19,850 bases of DNA from an uncultured Pedobacter sp. (GCA_946478755.1 CAMLDJ010000076.1:1-19850), one strand, 5' to 3'; counted from the first letter of the stretch, positions 6,203-14,410 are shown. Numbers and translations: made by a program. The notes: generated from the letters alone by a model not told the origin.

Positions 6203-9174
6203 TGGCAGATACAAACACCAGGGTTATTATTGATGTATCCCTCAACTCGGAGGATGCAACCAAAAGGGCTAACGAATTAGGTAATTCAATAAAGTCTGTA
6301 AAGCAAGAGCAGAAAGAATTAAAGACTGCAAACCAAGAAACAGGTGTCGCATTCCAGTCTAATGCACAACAATTGAGGCTGCTTACCGCGGAACAAAAGG
6401 CGTATATCAGTATTTCTCAAGCGGCAGAAGGCAGCAATAACCAGCTTCGAGCTCAGCTATCGTTATTGACTCAGCAGTATAATGCATTAGGAAAAGAAGA
6501 GCGGGACGGAACCACCGCTGGCAAAGCACTTCAAATACAGATAAAAGGTATTTCTGACGAACTAAAAGTAAATGAGTCTGCAGTAGGTGATAACAGGAGA
6601 AATGTTGGTAATTACAAAGATGCGTTGGCCTCGGCAACCGAAACCACAAATCAGCAAAAAGAATCTCTGTCTGGCCTTACGAGTGTTATGGATAGGGCGC
6701 CTATAGGTTTTAAACTGTTTGGTGATCAGGTTGGCAATGTAAAAAACCAACTTCAAAATTTCAAACAGGCGCAAGGCGAAGCAAAAGAGGCGCAGCAAAG
6801 GTTCCAGGAGGCTCAGACTATTGCTACTCAAGCCAGCGAAGAAGCTGCCGCTGCGACAGCATATGCAACAGAAATAGGGTTTAAATTTTCTAAAGGAGAG
6901 GCCACGGCAGCACAGGCGGAGTTGGCAAGGGCTACCGCTACGGATGCTGTGACCGTGTCTACCGCTGCCGCAACTTCCGCTACAGAAGCGCAAACTGTTG
7001 CCACTACTGCCGGTACAAATGCAGCTAAAGTGTTCAAGGTTGCCTTAGCCTCCACCGGCATAGGTGCTATTATAATTTTAGTAGCTGCACTTATTAGTTA
7101 TCTGTCAAAGTTTGACCCCATTGTTGACAAGGTAGAGCAGGGATTTGCTGCTGTTGGCGCCGTAGTAGACACTGTAGGGAGGTTCTTTGTTAAGTTCATA
7201 AGTAGCATTACAAGCGTCGGAGACTTATTAAGTAAGCTAGGAAATATTTTATCAGATCCGATAGGATCGTTTAAGGAATTAGGTTCAGCGATGACAGAGG
7301 CGGCTGGAGCGGCTATCGAATTAAAAAAGGCACAACAGGATCTGGAAGATCAGAATAAAATACAAGAAGTTTCCAACGCAAAAGCGCTGCAACAAATACA
7401 ACAGTTAACGCTACAGGCTAGAAATAGGGCGTTATCAGAAAAAGAAAGGCAAGATTTGCTTAAGCAGGCGTCAAAAATTGACCAAGACAACTTTAATCAA
7501 AGAACTAAGCTTGCAAATGAGGAGATAAGGCAGGCCCAAAAACAGATTGCAATTACAGCCGGTCTATCTGCAGAAGAGCAAAAGCGATTAGACAAGGAAG
7601 GATTGGCTTACGCGTTTGCCTTGAAAGATAAGGTTGCTTTAACCGACGAACAGGTTGATGCACTAAAGGCTGCTGAGATAAAACGTACAGAGATTTTAAC
7701 GGAATCAACAAACAGACAAGAGAAACTTCAAAATCAGTCAGATGCGCTTGCGGAGAAAGCCGCGGCCGAAGAAGAAAAGAGGCTGGCAAAACTACAGCAA
7801 GCAAGAGAGAAAGCGGCTGATGCTGAAAATGCAAGGTTAGAGTCGTTGATGAAAACTAATGAGAGCATTTTGACTGAACGACAGAACGAAATAGAAGCCA
7901 TCAACAGGGATATCGATGAGAAAGTTGCTAAATACAAAAAGTATGGAGCGACGACAGAGCAATTAGAGAAGGAGAGAACCGCAAGACTCCTTCAAGTTCA
8001 GACGGAGTACAATACACAAAACCAAGAATTAATACTGGCAAACACCAGAGAGATAGAGGATTTAGTAGTTGAGGGGATTAAAGATGAGGGCACTAAGTCT
8101 ATTGCTCAATTACAGTTAAATCAATCCAGAAGGCTCGAAGAAACGGATAAACAGATAGAAGAAATCAAAAAGAGAATCCAAAAGGGAGAGACAGGGTTAA
8201 CCGATGTTTTAAAGTCAACACAGGAAGTTAGATCTGCTCAAGTAACTGCGAACAACCAGGCAATGAACGCTCTCCTGGAAGAGCAGTACAAGGTAGATCT
8301 GGAAAGATTCAATCAGCATCAGGTAGATTTAGCAAATGCGAAAATTGCAAATGCAGGGACCGACGCCGAAAAGCTTGTTGCTCAACAAGAACTTTTAGAG
8401 GCACAGTATCAACTTGATTTAAACAATGCGATCAGGACCGGGCAGGACACCACATTAATTGTTGCCGAGAATGAGCAGCGGAAAAGAGATCTGCAACAGC
8501 AAACAAATGATTTCGCATTTGCTAGTTTTAAAAACTTCTCTTCAAGTTTCCAAGGCATGGTTTCTGAGAATAGTGCAGCGTATAAGATTGCCGGAGCTAT
8601 TCAAGCGAAAGTAGATGCAGCGCAAGCTTTAAGAAATAATATATTGATCATTCAGGAAAATGTTAAGGCCCTTACATCACAGGGAAAACTTCCTTTTCCT
8701 GCTAACATAGTCGCGATATTTAGTACGCTGGCTGCTTTGGGAGCCGCCCTAAGTTCAGCCAAAACACTACTGTCGCCACCCAAGTTTGCTGATGGCGGAG
8801 TATTTTCAAGTGATGGCCGTGGCGCTGTGCTGCCTGGCTATAGCAAAACAGATAATACTAATGCAAAACTCAGAAGCGGGGAGGCGGTGATAGTTTCTGA
8901 GGCAACCAAGGACCCTAGAGCTTTAGCGGCCTTATCAGCAATCAATGTTGCATATGGCGGTAGAGCATTGGCTCCAGGTTACGCAATGGCTACCGGCGGG
9001 ATTGCTCAGGGCGGGTTTGTCTCTGATATAAGCTCAAACACAAACAGCTCTGTTGATGTAGCTAATCTGGTAGTTACAGCTATGCAATCAGCGCCTGCGC
9101 CAATAGTAGATGTACGTCAAATAATATCAGGGATAAATACCAATCAGGTAAGCGTAGGTAATTCAAATTTATAG
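6202..9174 (+). CDS. Tail tape measure protein (990 aa)
   Basis: The length, long helical and coiled-coil content, one internal hydrophobic segment and a glycine-rich C-terminus all fit a tape measure protein. Residues about 80-140 carry the pattern LRAQLSLLTQQYNALGKEER followed by GDNRRNVGNY, which I associate with Bacteroidota tape measures. Residues 195-275 are very alanine/threonine/glutamate rich. A membrane-like segment lies at about 279-301 (IGAIIILVAALISY). Residues 370-760 are charged coiled coil. The C-terminus has KFADGGVFSSDGRGAVLPG (near 855) and repeated glycine loops (GGIAQGGF), as in other family members. The protein sets tail length and may enter the host envelope during DNA delivery. 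At roughly 0.15 nm per residue the tail would be near 150 nm (inference). It is the last gene of the tail module. Confidence 0.9.
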   Translation: MADTNTRVIIDVSLNSEDATKRANELGNSIKSVKQEQKELKTANQETGVAFQSNAQQLRLLTAEQKAYISISQAAEGSNNQLRAQLSLLTQQYNALGKEERDGTTAGKALQIQIKGISDELKVNESAVGDNRRNVGNYKDALASATETTNQQKESLSGLTSVMDRAPIGFKLFGDQVGNVKNQLQNFKQAQGEAKEAQQRFQEAQTIATQASEEAAAATAYATEIGFKFSKGEATAAQAELARATATDAVTVSTAAATSATEAQTVATTAGTNAAKVFKVALASTGIGAIIILVAALISYLSKFDPIVDKVEQGFAAVGAVVDTVGRFFVKFISSITSVGDLLSKLGNILSDPIGSFKELGSAMTEAAGAAIELKKAQQDLEDQNKIQEVSNAKALQQIQQLTLQARNRALSEKERQDLLKQASKIDQDNFNQRTKLANEEIRQAQKQIAITAGLSAEEQKRLDKEGLAYAFALKDKVALTDEQVDALKAAEIKRTEILTESTNRQEKLQNQSDALAEKAAAEEEKRLAKLQQAREKAADAENARLESLMKTNESILTERQNEIEAINRDIDEKVAKYKKYGATTEQLEKERTARLLQVQTEYNTQNQELILANTREIEDLVVEGIKDEGTKSIAQLQLNQSRRLEETDKQIEEIKKRIQKGETGLTDVLKSTQEVRSAQVTANNQAMNALLEEQYKVDLERFNQHQVDLANAKIANAGTDAEKLVAQQELLEAQYQLDLNNAIRTGQDTTLIVAENEQRKRDLQQQTNDFAFASFKNFSSSFQGMVSENSAAYKIAGAIQAKVDAAQALRNNILIIQENVKALTSQGKLPFPANIVAIFSTLAALGAALSSAKTLLSPPKFADGGVFSSDGRGAVLPGYSKTDNTNAKLRSGEAVIVSEATKDPRALAALSAINVAYGGRALAPGYAMATGGIAQGGFVSDISSNTNSSVDVANLVVTAMQSAPAPIVDVRQIISGINTNQVSVGNSNL

Positions 9175-9187
9175 GCAAAATTATTCT

Positions 9188-9225
9188 AAGTAGACTAAAA
9201 TAAATATATTCTTTTAAGTCTATTT
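9188..9225. terminator. Imperfect inverted repeat between convergent genes, likely bidirectional terminator
   Basis: Left arm AAGTAGACTAAAA (9188-9200) pairs with right arm TTTTAAGTCTATTT (9212-9225) around an 11-nt AT-rich loop, with one bulge and one G-T pair or mismatch. It lies 14 nt after the tape-measure stop and 14 nt before the stop of the minus-strand gene, where a bidirectional terminator is expected. The stem is AT-rich and therefore weak. The halves also contain GACTAA and TTAAGTC, the same half-sites found upstream of the minus-strand gene, so a protein-binding role is possible. Confidence 0.5.
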
Positions 9226-9238
9226 GGAATAAAATAAA

Positions 9239-9478
9239 TCATTTTTTTAGCGTTTGAATTATTTTAAAAACAGACGACCTACACATTTTTAATTTGACAG
9301 ACGCCTCGTTTACGGCGTCCGTCATCTTGCCTCCGGTCTTTATCCTACTATCTACAAACCTGTATATTTCAAGGTACGTGCCTATTTTAACAGGCATAAG
9401 GCCGGAATGTATAAGACATTTCAATTCGCCTGTTTTATCCAGGTTGTTCAATGTTTCGTAATTGTTCATAATGAGCAT
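9239..9478 (-). CDS. Small putative DNA-binding protein in a phage late region (79 aa, moron-like)
   Basis: This is the only complete minus-strand gene in the window, placed between tape measure and prohead protease. The 79-residue product (or 76 if starting at the second ATG, 9469) is basic at its end. Its final 28 residues, MTDAVNEASVKLKMCRSSVF and onward to KIIQTLKK, read as a helix, turn and second helix with R-S-S-V-F-K in the recognition position, like a small helix-turn-helix domain. The preceding stretch VKIGTYLEIYRFVDSRIKTG is probably helical. No family is recognised. It has inverted repeats on both sides and AT-rich flanks, typical of an independently expressed insert (moron). A likely job is regulating its own promoter or the divergent protease operon. 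That is inference. Confidence 0.6.
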   Translation of the reverse strand: MLIMNNYETLNNLDKTGELKCLIHSGLMPVKIGTYLEIYRFVDSRIKTGGKMTDAVNEASVKLKMCRSSVFKIIQTLKK

Positions 9479-9499
9479 TGTTTGTGTAAATGTAAGAAA

Positions 9500-9524
9500 T
9501 TAAGTCCGATTAATTGCGGACTAA
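9500..9524. promoter_or_regulatory. Palindromic operator candidate in the divergent intergenic region
   Basis: TTAAGTCCG (9500-9508) and CGGACTAA (9517-9524) are inverted repeats around ATTAATTG, with one extra A in the left arm; the inner six bases AGTCCG/CGGACT match perfectly. It lies 22 nt upstream of the minus-strand start and 30 nt upstream of the prohead protease start, where a repressor or activator could control both. A weak -7-like box (TACATTTA on the minus strand) lies between the palindrome and the small gene. No T-run follows on either side, so a terminator is unlikely. Confidence 0.45.
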
Positions 9525-9554
9525 TAAGGGCGTTTATCGAGCGAGATTTACATC

Positions 9555-10802
9555 ATGGCAGAAATAAAAATTCGTGATTATGAGGATGAGTTCGGCTGGG
9601 GCGTAAATGTTATCGGCATGGGCCTCAATCATTCAAGTAATATCGTGCCTCAGATTGAAAGTGCCGTCGAGTCAGGAGAAAAGGAGATCACAATCAAGAT
9701 AAATACTTGTGGAGGGTCTGTGTGGTGCAGCCTGGCAATTGCAAACGCGCTGAAAGTCGCCAAAGAGAAGGGAGTTAAAATAATCACAGTCAACGAGGGT
9801 ATATGTGCAAGCGCCGGCACTCCCATTTTCATGGAGGGTGACGAAAGAATTGTTTACACATCATTATTTATGATCCACAAGCCTCAAGGTTTTTGGTGCG
9901 GACTGATGACTGACGAAGACATGAAAAGAGAAGGAGAGGCATTAAAAATACATCAGGACACTTTACTGCTTACCTACTCGGCTACAGGTCTAGACGATGC
10001 CACCTTGACCGATATGATTAATGCTGAAACATGGCTGACGCCTGCACTATGCTTATCTCTTGGATTTGCAACAGAAGACCGGTCAAAGCCAGACCAAAAG
10101 GCTGACGTGCTAGAATCAAGTATGACATCTGTTAGCAAAACATCCCCTGAAAACAGGGTTTATGCACAAAAATATTTTAACACTATACCATTAAAAAATA
10201 ATCAAATGAATGTTCAAGAAGCATTAAGGCAGTCCGCAGAGACTCAAAAGAAAACTAATTCTCTTCTTGGTGATATAGCCAAGTTCTTCAAAAACCTGGT
10301 AACTGACGAGCCAGTTACGGATGAGGTAACCAATGCTAGCTCCGACTTATCTTCTGGCGATAAGGTTTATTATGATGGTGTATTAGGTGTCGGCACAGAG
10401 GTGTTCTCTGATGAAGCTATGACCGAACACCTTTCAGAAGGCGATCACGATTTAGCAGATGGTAATTTTATTACGGTTGATGCCTCTGGGCTTGTTACTG
10501 TAATGGAAAAGAAAGAAGATCCGATTGAAGACTCGGAAGAGGTAACCGACCTTAAGAATGAAGTAGAAAGCCTTAAGACCGCTTTAGAAGCTTCTAACGC
10601 TTCTTTAAATGCTTCAAATGAAGCTTTAACGAAAATAAAAAACATCAAGTCTACTTACACACCGCCGAGCAGGGAGCAAAAACCAGATCCCGCTAAAAAC
10701 TCGGGTTTAGTCGGTGATGGCAAGCTGGACTTAAGTGACGCGGCGAGACAGGCCAGGCGTGAAGAAAGAGAAAAAATTAAAACTAATAAAATCAAAAAAT
10801 AG
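9555..10802 (+). CDS. ClpP-type prohead protease fused to a scaffold-like C-terminal region (415 aa)
   Basis: Residues 1-180 are a ClpP-fold serine protease. INTCGGSVWCSLAIANAL (49-66) matches the family's oxyanion strand with a Thr-Cys in place of the usual Ser-Pro. ICASAGT (83-89) carries the nucleophile Ser86, and FMIHKP (105-110) carries His108. Glu158 in AETWLTP is at the position of the third catalytic acid, with an LGFAT turn after it. Residues about 260-320 form a small beta domain (VYYDGVLGVG, LADGNFITVDASGLV). Residues 331-365 form a coiled coil (LKNEVESLKTALEASNASLN), followed by a basic, proline-bearing tail. In such fusions the protease cleaves the scaffold and capsid delta domain during head maturation. 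The major capsid gene starts 2 nt downstream. Confidence 0.88.
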   Translation: MAEIKIRDYEDEFGWGVNVIGMGLNHSSNIVPQIESAVESGEKEITIKINTCGGSVWCSLAIANALKVAKEKGVKIITVNEGICASAGTPIFMEGDERIVYTSLFMIHKPQGFWCGLMTDEDMKREGEALKIHQDTLLLTYSATGLDDATLTDMINAETWLTPALCLSLGFATEDRSKPDQKADVLESSMTSVSKTSPENRVYAQKYFNTIPLKNNQMNVQEALRQSAETQKKTNSLLGDIAKFFKNLVTDEPVTDEVTNASSDLSSGDKVYYDGVLGVGTEVFSDEAMTEHLSEGDHDLADGNFITVDASGLVTVMEKKEDPIEDSEEVTDLKNEVESLKTALEASNASLNASNEALTKIKNIKSTYTPPSREQKPDPAKNSGLVGDGKLDLSDAARQARREEREKIKTNKIKK

Positions 10803-10804
10803 AC

Positions 10805-11890
10805 ATGGCACTACCAAATAACATTGTAGACCTTTCTCCGGTAGATTTCTGTGGGAAACAAGTAATGAGCTTCAAGGAAGCTTTTTGGACAAAGACATTT
10901 GAAAATCCTGCTTTAAACGAACTGCTGACAGTTATACCTGGTGTAAAGGCTAAACAACAAGTAGTTATATTGGGCTTGATTGGTATGGTTGGTAAAACCA
11001 TGCAGACTACGAATTGCGCGCCTGATGTATCAGATCAAGAGATTCCTTCTATTGAGAAATTTTACGATCCTGGTTACGTTGAGGACAGGTTCACAGAATG
11101 CTGGAAAAACTTATTAGCTAAGTTTACAGTTTGGGGCCTTAAAGCCGGAATTAATAAGCCTGACCTTACCGGAACAGACTTTGCCGACTTCCTTGAAGAA
11201 AGGGTAATCGATGGATTGCAGCAGTCAATTTACCGTATTGTATGGTTTGCAGAGAAAACCGCTGATCACATCGCGGATGGAGGACACTTTACTGACGGTT
11301 TAGATCTTAGGTATGTGAATACTATTGATGGTCTTTGGTATCAATTCTTCGCAATTGCCACCGCTAATCCTACCCAGCGGATAACTATTGCTAAAAACGC
11401 AGAACTAACTTTCGCATTGCAAAAGTTTACTCCTCAGGATGTTACAGATCAGGTAGTTACCGGGTACTTCCAGGATATGGTTGACAATACCGATGAACGG
11501 TTCGACGAAGAAGAAAAAGCATTCTATGTGACACGTTCAGTGGCGAGTCAGTATAAACGTGAGCGTAAGGCGTTCACCAATATAGATGAAGCGTATAAGC
11601 GTACCGAAACTGGTTGGGATTATTTAGAGTTTGATGGAATCCCGGTTTACGTGCTGAAATTTGAAGACAGAATGATTAAACAATTCCAGTCTTCAGCTAC
11701 AGCAGCTTACCTTCCTCATCGTATTTACTTGGCAACTAAAGAGAACCTTCACCTTGCCACAGAAGAAGAAGGTGGGATGACATCAATCGATGCTTTCTTC
11801 GATCAGAAGGATAAGCAATATTATATCGATATGCTGTATTCTTTGGATGCGCTAATTATCGAGGATTACAAATTAATGGTTGCATACTAA
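10805..11890 (+). CDS. Major capsid protein
   Basis: This 361-residue soluble protein lies directly after the prohead protease, the usual place for the HK97-fold capsid subunit. It begins with a short N-terminal segment (MALPNNIVDLSPVDFCGKQV), then a helical region (FTECWKNLLAKFTVWGLKAG, about 97-116). A long helix typical of the spine region follows (FADFLEERVIDGLQQSIYRI, about 125-144). Further on come a P-domain-like strand region (PTQRITIAKNAE), a segment with FYVTRSVASQYKRERKAF, and the C-terminal ending SLDALIIEDYKLMVAY. Aromatic and charged residues are mixed with no repeats or membrane segments. The call rests mostly on context, length and overall composition. The protein forms the head shell. 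Expression should be high; a perfect Shine-Dalgarno sequence precedes the next gene. Confidence 0.8.
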   Translation: MALPNNIVDLSPVDFCGKQVMSFKEAFWTKTFENPALNELLTVIPGVKAKQQVVILGLIGMVGKTMQTTNCAPDVSDQEIPSIEKFYDPGYVEDRFTECWKNLLAKFTVWGLKAGINKPDLTGTDFADFLEERVIDGLQQSIYRIVWFAEKTADHIADGGHFTDGLDLRYVNTIDGLWYQFFAIATANPTQRITIAKNAELTFALQKFTPQDVTDQVVTGYFQDMVDNTDERFDEEEKAFYVTRSVASQYKRERKAFTNIDEAYKRTETGWDYLEFDGIPVYVLKFEDRMIKQFQSSATAAYLPHRIYLATKENLHLATEEEGGMTSIDAFFDQKDKQYYIDMLYSLDALIIEDYKLMVAY

Positions 11891-11893
11891 TTT

Positions 11894-11900
11894 AAGGAGG
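11894..11900 (+). promoter_or_regulatory. Perfect Shine-Dalgarno sequence before the probable tail tube gene
   Basis: AAGGAGG ends 8 nt before the ATG at 11909, a near-ideal ribosome binding site. It stands out because almost every other gene here lacks one, as is usual in Bacteroidota, and this is the gene expected to be translated most. Confidence 0.75.
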
Positions 11901-11908
11901 AACAGGAT

Positions 11909-12487
11909 ATGCCATCAATTTGCGGAGAAATAACCGCCAACATAGAAAGAAACTGCGATACCCTGCCGGTCGGCGGGGTAAAGCCAATCATGCGTTTAAT
12001 TAATAGTGACGATATCGCAACTATTATTTACGACGTGACAAACCCGCTTATTATCACGGATATTACTTTAAAGACCGGCAAGAAGGCCTTTAAATATGAA
12101 GTGTATAAGCGAGGTCATAAGCCGAGATTCACTAAAGTGAATGGTGATTTCGGGTTTAATTATAAGCACGAGATCGATTCGTCTATCCAGGTGTGGGATA
12201 ATGCGACCAAAGCTCAGGTTGAAGGGCTTAATGGGGCGTCTATCGTAGCAATTGCAGAGAATCTCCAGGGTTCTGGTGATGCTCGAATTGAGGTATACGG
12301 CCTGGAAGCTGGACTTTTTGTTGCTGATGGTGCCATTCGTAACCTGAATGAGAATAATGGGGTTTACACATTCACCTTGGCCAGCGATGATTTAAGCCTT
12401 GAGCCACATATCCCAAGATCATTCTGGGATACTGACTACACCACCACTATAACCGCTTTGGAAACGCTGGATGTAGCCGCGGTATAG
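11909..12487 (+). CDS. Probable major tail (tube) protein (192 aa)
   Basis: This 192-residue beta-rich protein has four cysteine-light strands and no signal peptide. Features include FGFNYKHEIDSSIQVWDNAT (about 72-91), ASIVAIAENLQGSGDARIEV (about 99-118), VYGLEAGLFV (118-127) and a C-terminal run FWDTDYTTTITALETLDVAAV. The size and 'E-V-x-G-L-E-x-G-L' element match what I know of Bacteroidota phage tail tube proteins, but other capsid-linked proteins of this size (capsid decoration or cement) are possible. It follows the capsid gene by 18 nt with a perfect Shine-Dalgarno sequence, and a strong hairpin terminator follows it. Capsid-plus-tail-tube pairing at the highest expression level in the cluster is the natural reading. 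Confidence 0.6.
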   Translation: MPSICGEITANIERNCDTLPVGGVKPIMRLINSDDIATIIYDVTNPLIITDITLKTGKKAFKYEVYKRGHKPRFTKVNGDFGFNYKHEIDSSIQVWDNATKAQVEGLNGASIVAIAENLQGSGDARIEVYGLEAGLFVADGAIRNLNENNGVYTFTLASDDLSLEPHIPRSFWDTDYTTTITALETLDVAAV

Positions 12488-12507
12488 TATAAAAATTCAC
12501 TTGAAAA

Positions 12508-12532
12508 CGGGCGGCATAGAAGCCGCCTTTTT
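12508..12532 (+). terminator. Rho-independent terminator or attenuator
   Basis: GGCGGC (12510-12515) and GCCGCC (12522-12527) form a six-pair GC stem around the loop ATAGAA, preceded by AAAA and followed by TTTTT (12528-12532). It begins 20 nt after the tail tube stop. The T tract ends only 3 nt before the next gene's ATG at 12536, so no promoter or leader fits between the hairpin and the gene downstream. Downstream genes must therefore depend on read-through, on an antiterminator, or on a promoter within the hairpin or upstream gene. Confidence 0.88.
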
Positions 12533-12535
12533 AGT

Positions 12536-13081
12536 ATGGACATAAATCAAATTTACACAGATATACAAGAGCTAAACAACCTGATATATCTAATCAACAA
12601 ACGAGATACATCGGCTATAGAAGAGTTAAACAGGCTCTATAGGATAGTATTTGGCGAGACTGTAACTGCGGGTTGTAGCAATTGCCATATTAAAGCATTT
12701 CGCAAACTAACAGATTTAACAATACAAGACTTAAGTATTATGCAAGAACAAAAATTTAAAATCAAAAAGGGGGTTCTGGTTGAATATCCTTTTCGTTCAG
12801 GTAGATTTTTTAGTGCCGCGTTGGGCATCACCAATGAATTAGCAACAGAGTATTTAAAAGCTTATCCACAAAAGGTGACGAAATTCGAAGTATACCCAGG
12901 ATCTGAATCTGAGAGCGGAGCTTTAGACCTGTCATCTGTTTCCGGTAAGGATAGTCAGAATGATCTTTCAAAGATGAACAAGACTGCTTTACAGGCTGAA
13001 TACCTTAAAACATTTGACGTTGCCGCTGATGAATCGCTGACTAAGGCTCAGCTTAAAGAAGCCATAGAAAAAGCAGATTAA
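12536..13081 (+). CDS. Virion-region protein with CxxC pair and C-terminal HeH/LEM-like domain (181 aa)
   Basis: The N-terminal part (1-60) is helical and carries a Cys47-Ser-Asn-Cys50 pair, a possible metal or disulfide site. Residues 78-122 contain GVLVEYPFRSGRFFSAALGI and then NELATEYLKAYPQKVTKFEV, a helix-strand pattern I associate with Bacteroidota phage structural genes. Residues 146-181 (MNKTALQAEYLKTF, then LTKAQLKEAIEKAD) look like a helix-extended-loop-helix (HeH, LEM-like) domain with the 'T-K-A-x-L' motif. Between the two lies an acidic serine-rich linker (PGSESESGALDLSSVSG). The start codon sits right after the terminator's T-tract, with no Shine-Dalgarno sequence. Function is unassigned; head-tail joining, internal head or DNA-binding roles are plausible. 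Confidence 0.6.
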   Translation: MDINQIYTDIQELNNLIYLINKRDTSAIEELNRLYRIVFGETVTAGCSNCHIKAFRKLTDLTIQDLSIMQEQKFKIKKGVLVEYPFRSGRFFSAALGITNELATEYLKAYPQKVTKFEVYPGSESESGALDLSSVSGKDSQNDLSKMNKTALQAEYLKTFDVAADESLTKAQLKEAIEKAD

Positions 13082-13091
13082 CTATTCTACC

Positions 13092-14408
13092 ATGAGCAAG
13101 CTGAGTAACCTACCCGATGCTGAGCCAAGACTTATTATAGTCAACGGTGACAAGTTAGGTATTAAGACATACGGTCCTGACAATGGCTATCCGCAACGGA
13201 TGCTAAATTTATATAACGCCTCTGGTTCCGCTAAGATGTGCGCCAACTTGTGCGCTGCTTATCTTATTGGAAAAGGGTTTGAAGATCTTGTGTTTTATAG
13301 TTCGGTTGTTAATGGCAAAGGCATAACCCCTGATAAACTTTTGAGGCGTGTTGCTCATGACAAATCAAAGTTTCGGGGGTTCGCCTTGCATGTAAACTGG
13401 AATAGCATTTATGAGGTAGATTCAGTTTCATATGTCCCTTTTGAATACTGTAGGGAGGGTATCAACGAGAATGAGGGCAAGATAGGGGTGTTTAAAGAAT
13501 GGTATAAGCCGCCTGGGGCGCCTCGATCAAAAACAAACACAGAACCAACATTTATACCTCTGTACAATCCTGACCCTGTAGGTATCGAGTCTCAGGTAAA
13601 TGAAGCCGGAGGCTGGGAAAATTATAAAGGCCAAATATATTATATCTCTGACGATTTTGAAACATATCCATTAGCCACAATTGACCCGGTTATTGATGAC
13701 GTGCTCGCTGAAATTGAAAGTTCTATAACTAGGAAAAACAACCTAAGAAATAACTTCCAGTTAAAACACATTTGGGTCGAAAAAGGTCAGGTTCAGGAAG
13801 ACGAGCAAGAAGAAGAGATTGTTGACGGAATACGTCAATTTATGGGCCCTGATGGAAAGCCTATATCTGTCGTTTTCAGTAAAGACCCAGAAGGAAAAGA
13901 CATACCCGAGTTGGTGCCGGTTACTAGTTCGATCAATGATAAGCTTTTCCAGTATACAGATCAGACGGCCAGACTATCTATCTATACTCAGTTCGGACAG
14001 CCTGCGGTACTACACTCTGATTATTTAGGCGCAAGCGGGTTCAATGAAGGACAGCTGCCTCAAAGCATGGATTATTACAACTCGTTAACCGAGCCTGACA
14101 GAATACTTTTAGAGGAAGTCTTTTCTGAAATATTCAAAAGATATAAGGACAAGATTAATCCCTCGAATTCTTATCGCATTACCGCCCTGGAATCGTTGAA
14201 AGCTGGCGGTAATGATATAAAGGTTGAGGAGGAAGATAAGCGCGCTTTGATTGAAATCATTGGTGTGGGAGGTACACAAGCTCTTCAATCGATTTTAGCC
14301 GATCCGGCTACGACGGCAGACCAAAAGAAAAACACTTTAATAATTGTATTCGGATTGAGCGAAGAAAACGCTTCGCTTTTAGCCGGAGTTACCACGTCAA
14401 ACGAATAG
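13092..14408 (+). CDS. Portal protein
   Basis: This 438-residue protein is the best portal candidate. The N-terminal part has GPDNGYPQRMLNLYNASGSA (about 29-48), then the helix KMCANLCAAYLIGKGFE, which is the typical opening wing of Bacteroidota portals ('DNxYP ... I...A....GKGF'). The central helix ITRKNNLRNNFQLKH (about 213-227) and the region TDQTARLSIYTQFGQPAVLH (about 292-311), then PQSMDYYNSLTEPDRILLEE, match the stem and crown pattern. The C-terminal part is acidic and helical and ends in TSNE. The portal is the 12-mer through which DNA enters and leaves the head. It sits after the capsid and tail tube genes rather than next to terminase, an unusual order. Identification is by motif pattern and context. 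Confidence 0.72.
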   Translation: MSKLSNLPDAEPRLIIVNGDKLGIKTYGPDNGYPQRMLNLYNASGSAKMCANLCAAYLIGKGFEDLVFYSSVVNGKGITPDKLLRRVAHDKSKFRGFALHVNWNSIYEVDSVSYVPFEYCREGINENEGKIGVFKEWYKPPGAPRSKTNTEPTFIPLYNPDPVGIESQVNEAGGWENYKGQIYYISDDFETYPLATIDPVIDDVLAEIESSITRKNNLRNNFQLKHIWVEKGQVQEDEQEEEIVDGIRQFMGPDGKPISVVFSKDPEGKDIPELVPVTSSINDKLFQYTDQTARLSIYTQFGQPAVLHSDYLGASGFNEGQLPQSMDYYNSLTEPDRILLEEVFSEIFKRYKDKINPSNSYRITALESLKAGGNDIKVEEEDKRALIEIIGVGGTQALQSILADPATTADQKKNTLIIVFGLSEENASLLAGVTTSNE

Positions 14409-14410
14409 TT

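Noticed and set aside
6562..7061. Minus-strand open frames inside the tape measure gene, one alanine/valine-rich.
   Set aside because: They are antisense by-products of the alanine/threonine-rich tape measure codons and have no recognisable domain.
13819..14028. Plus-strand frame overlapping the portal gene in another register.
   Set aside because: No independent ribosome binding site or plausible product; the portal frame is continuous across it.
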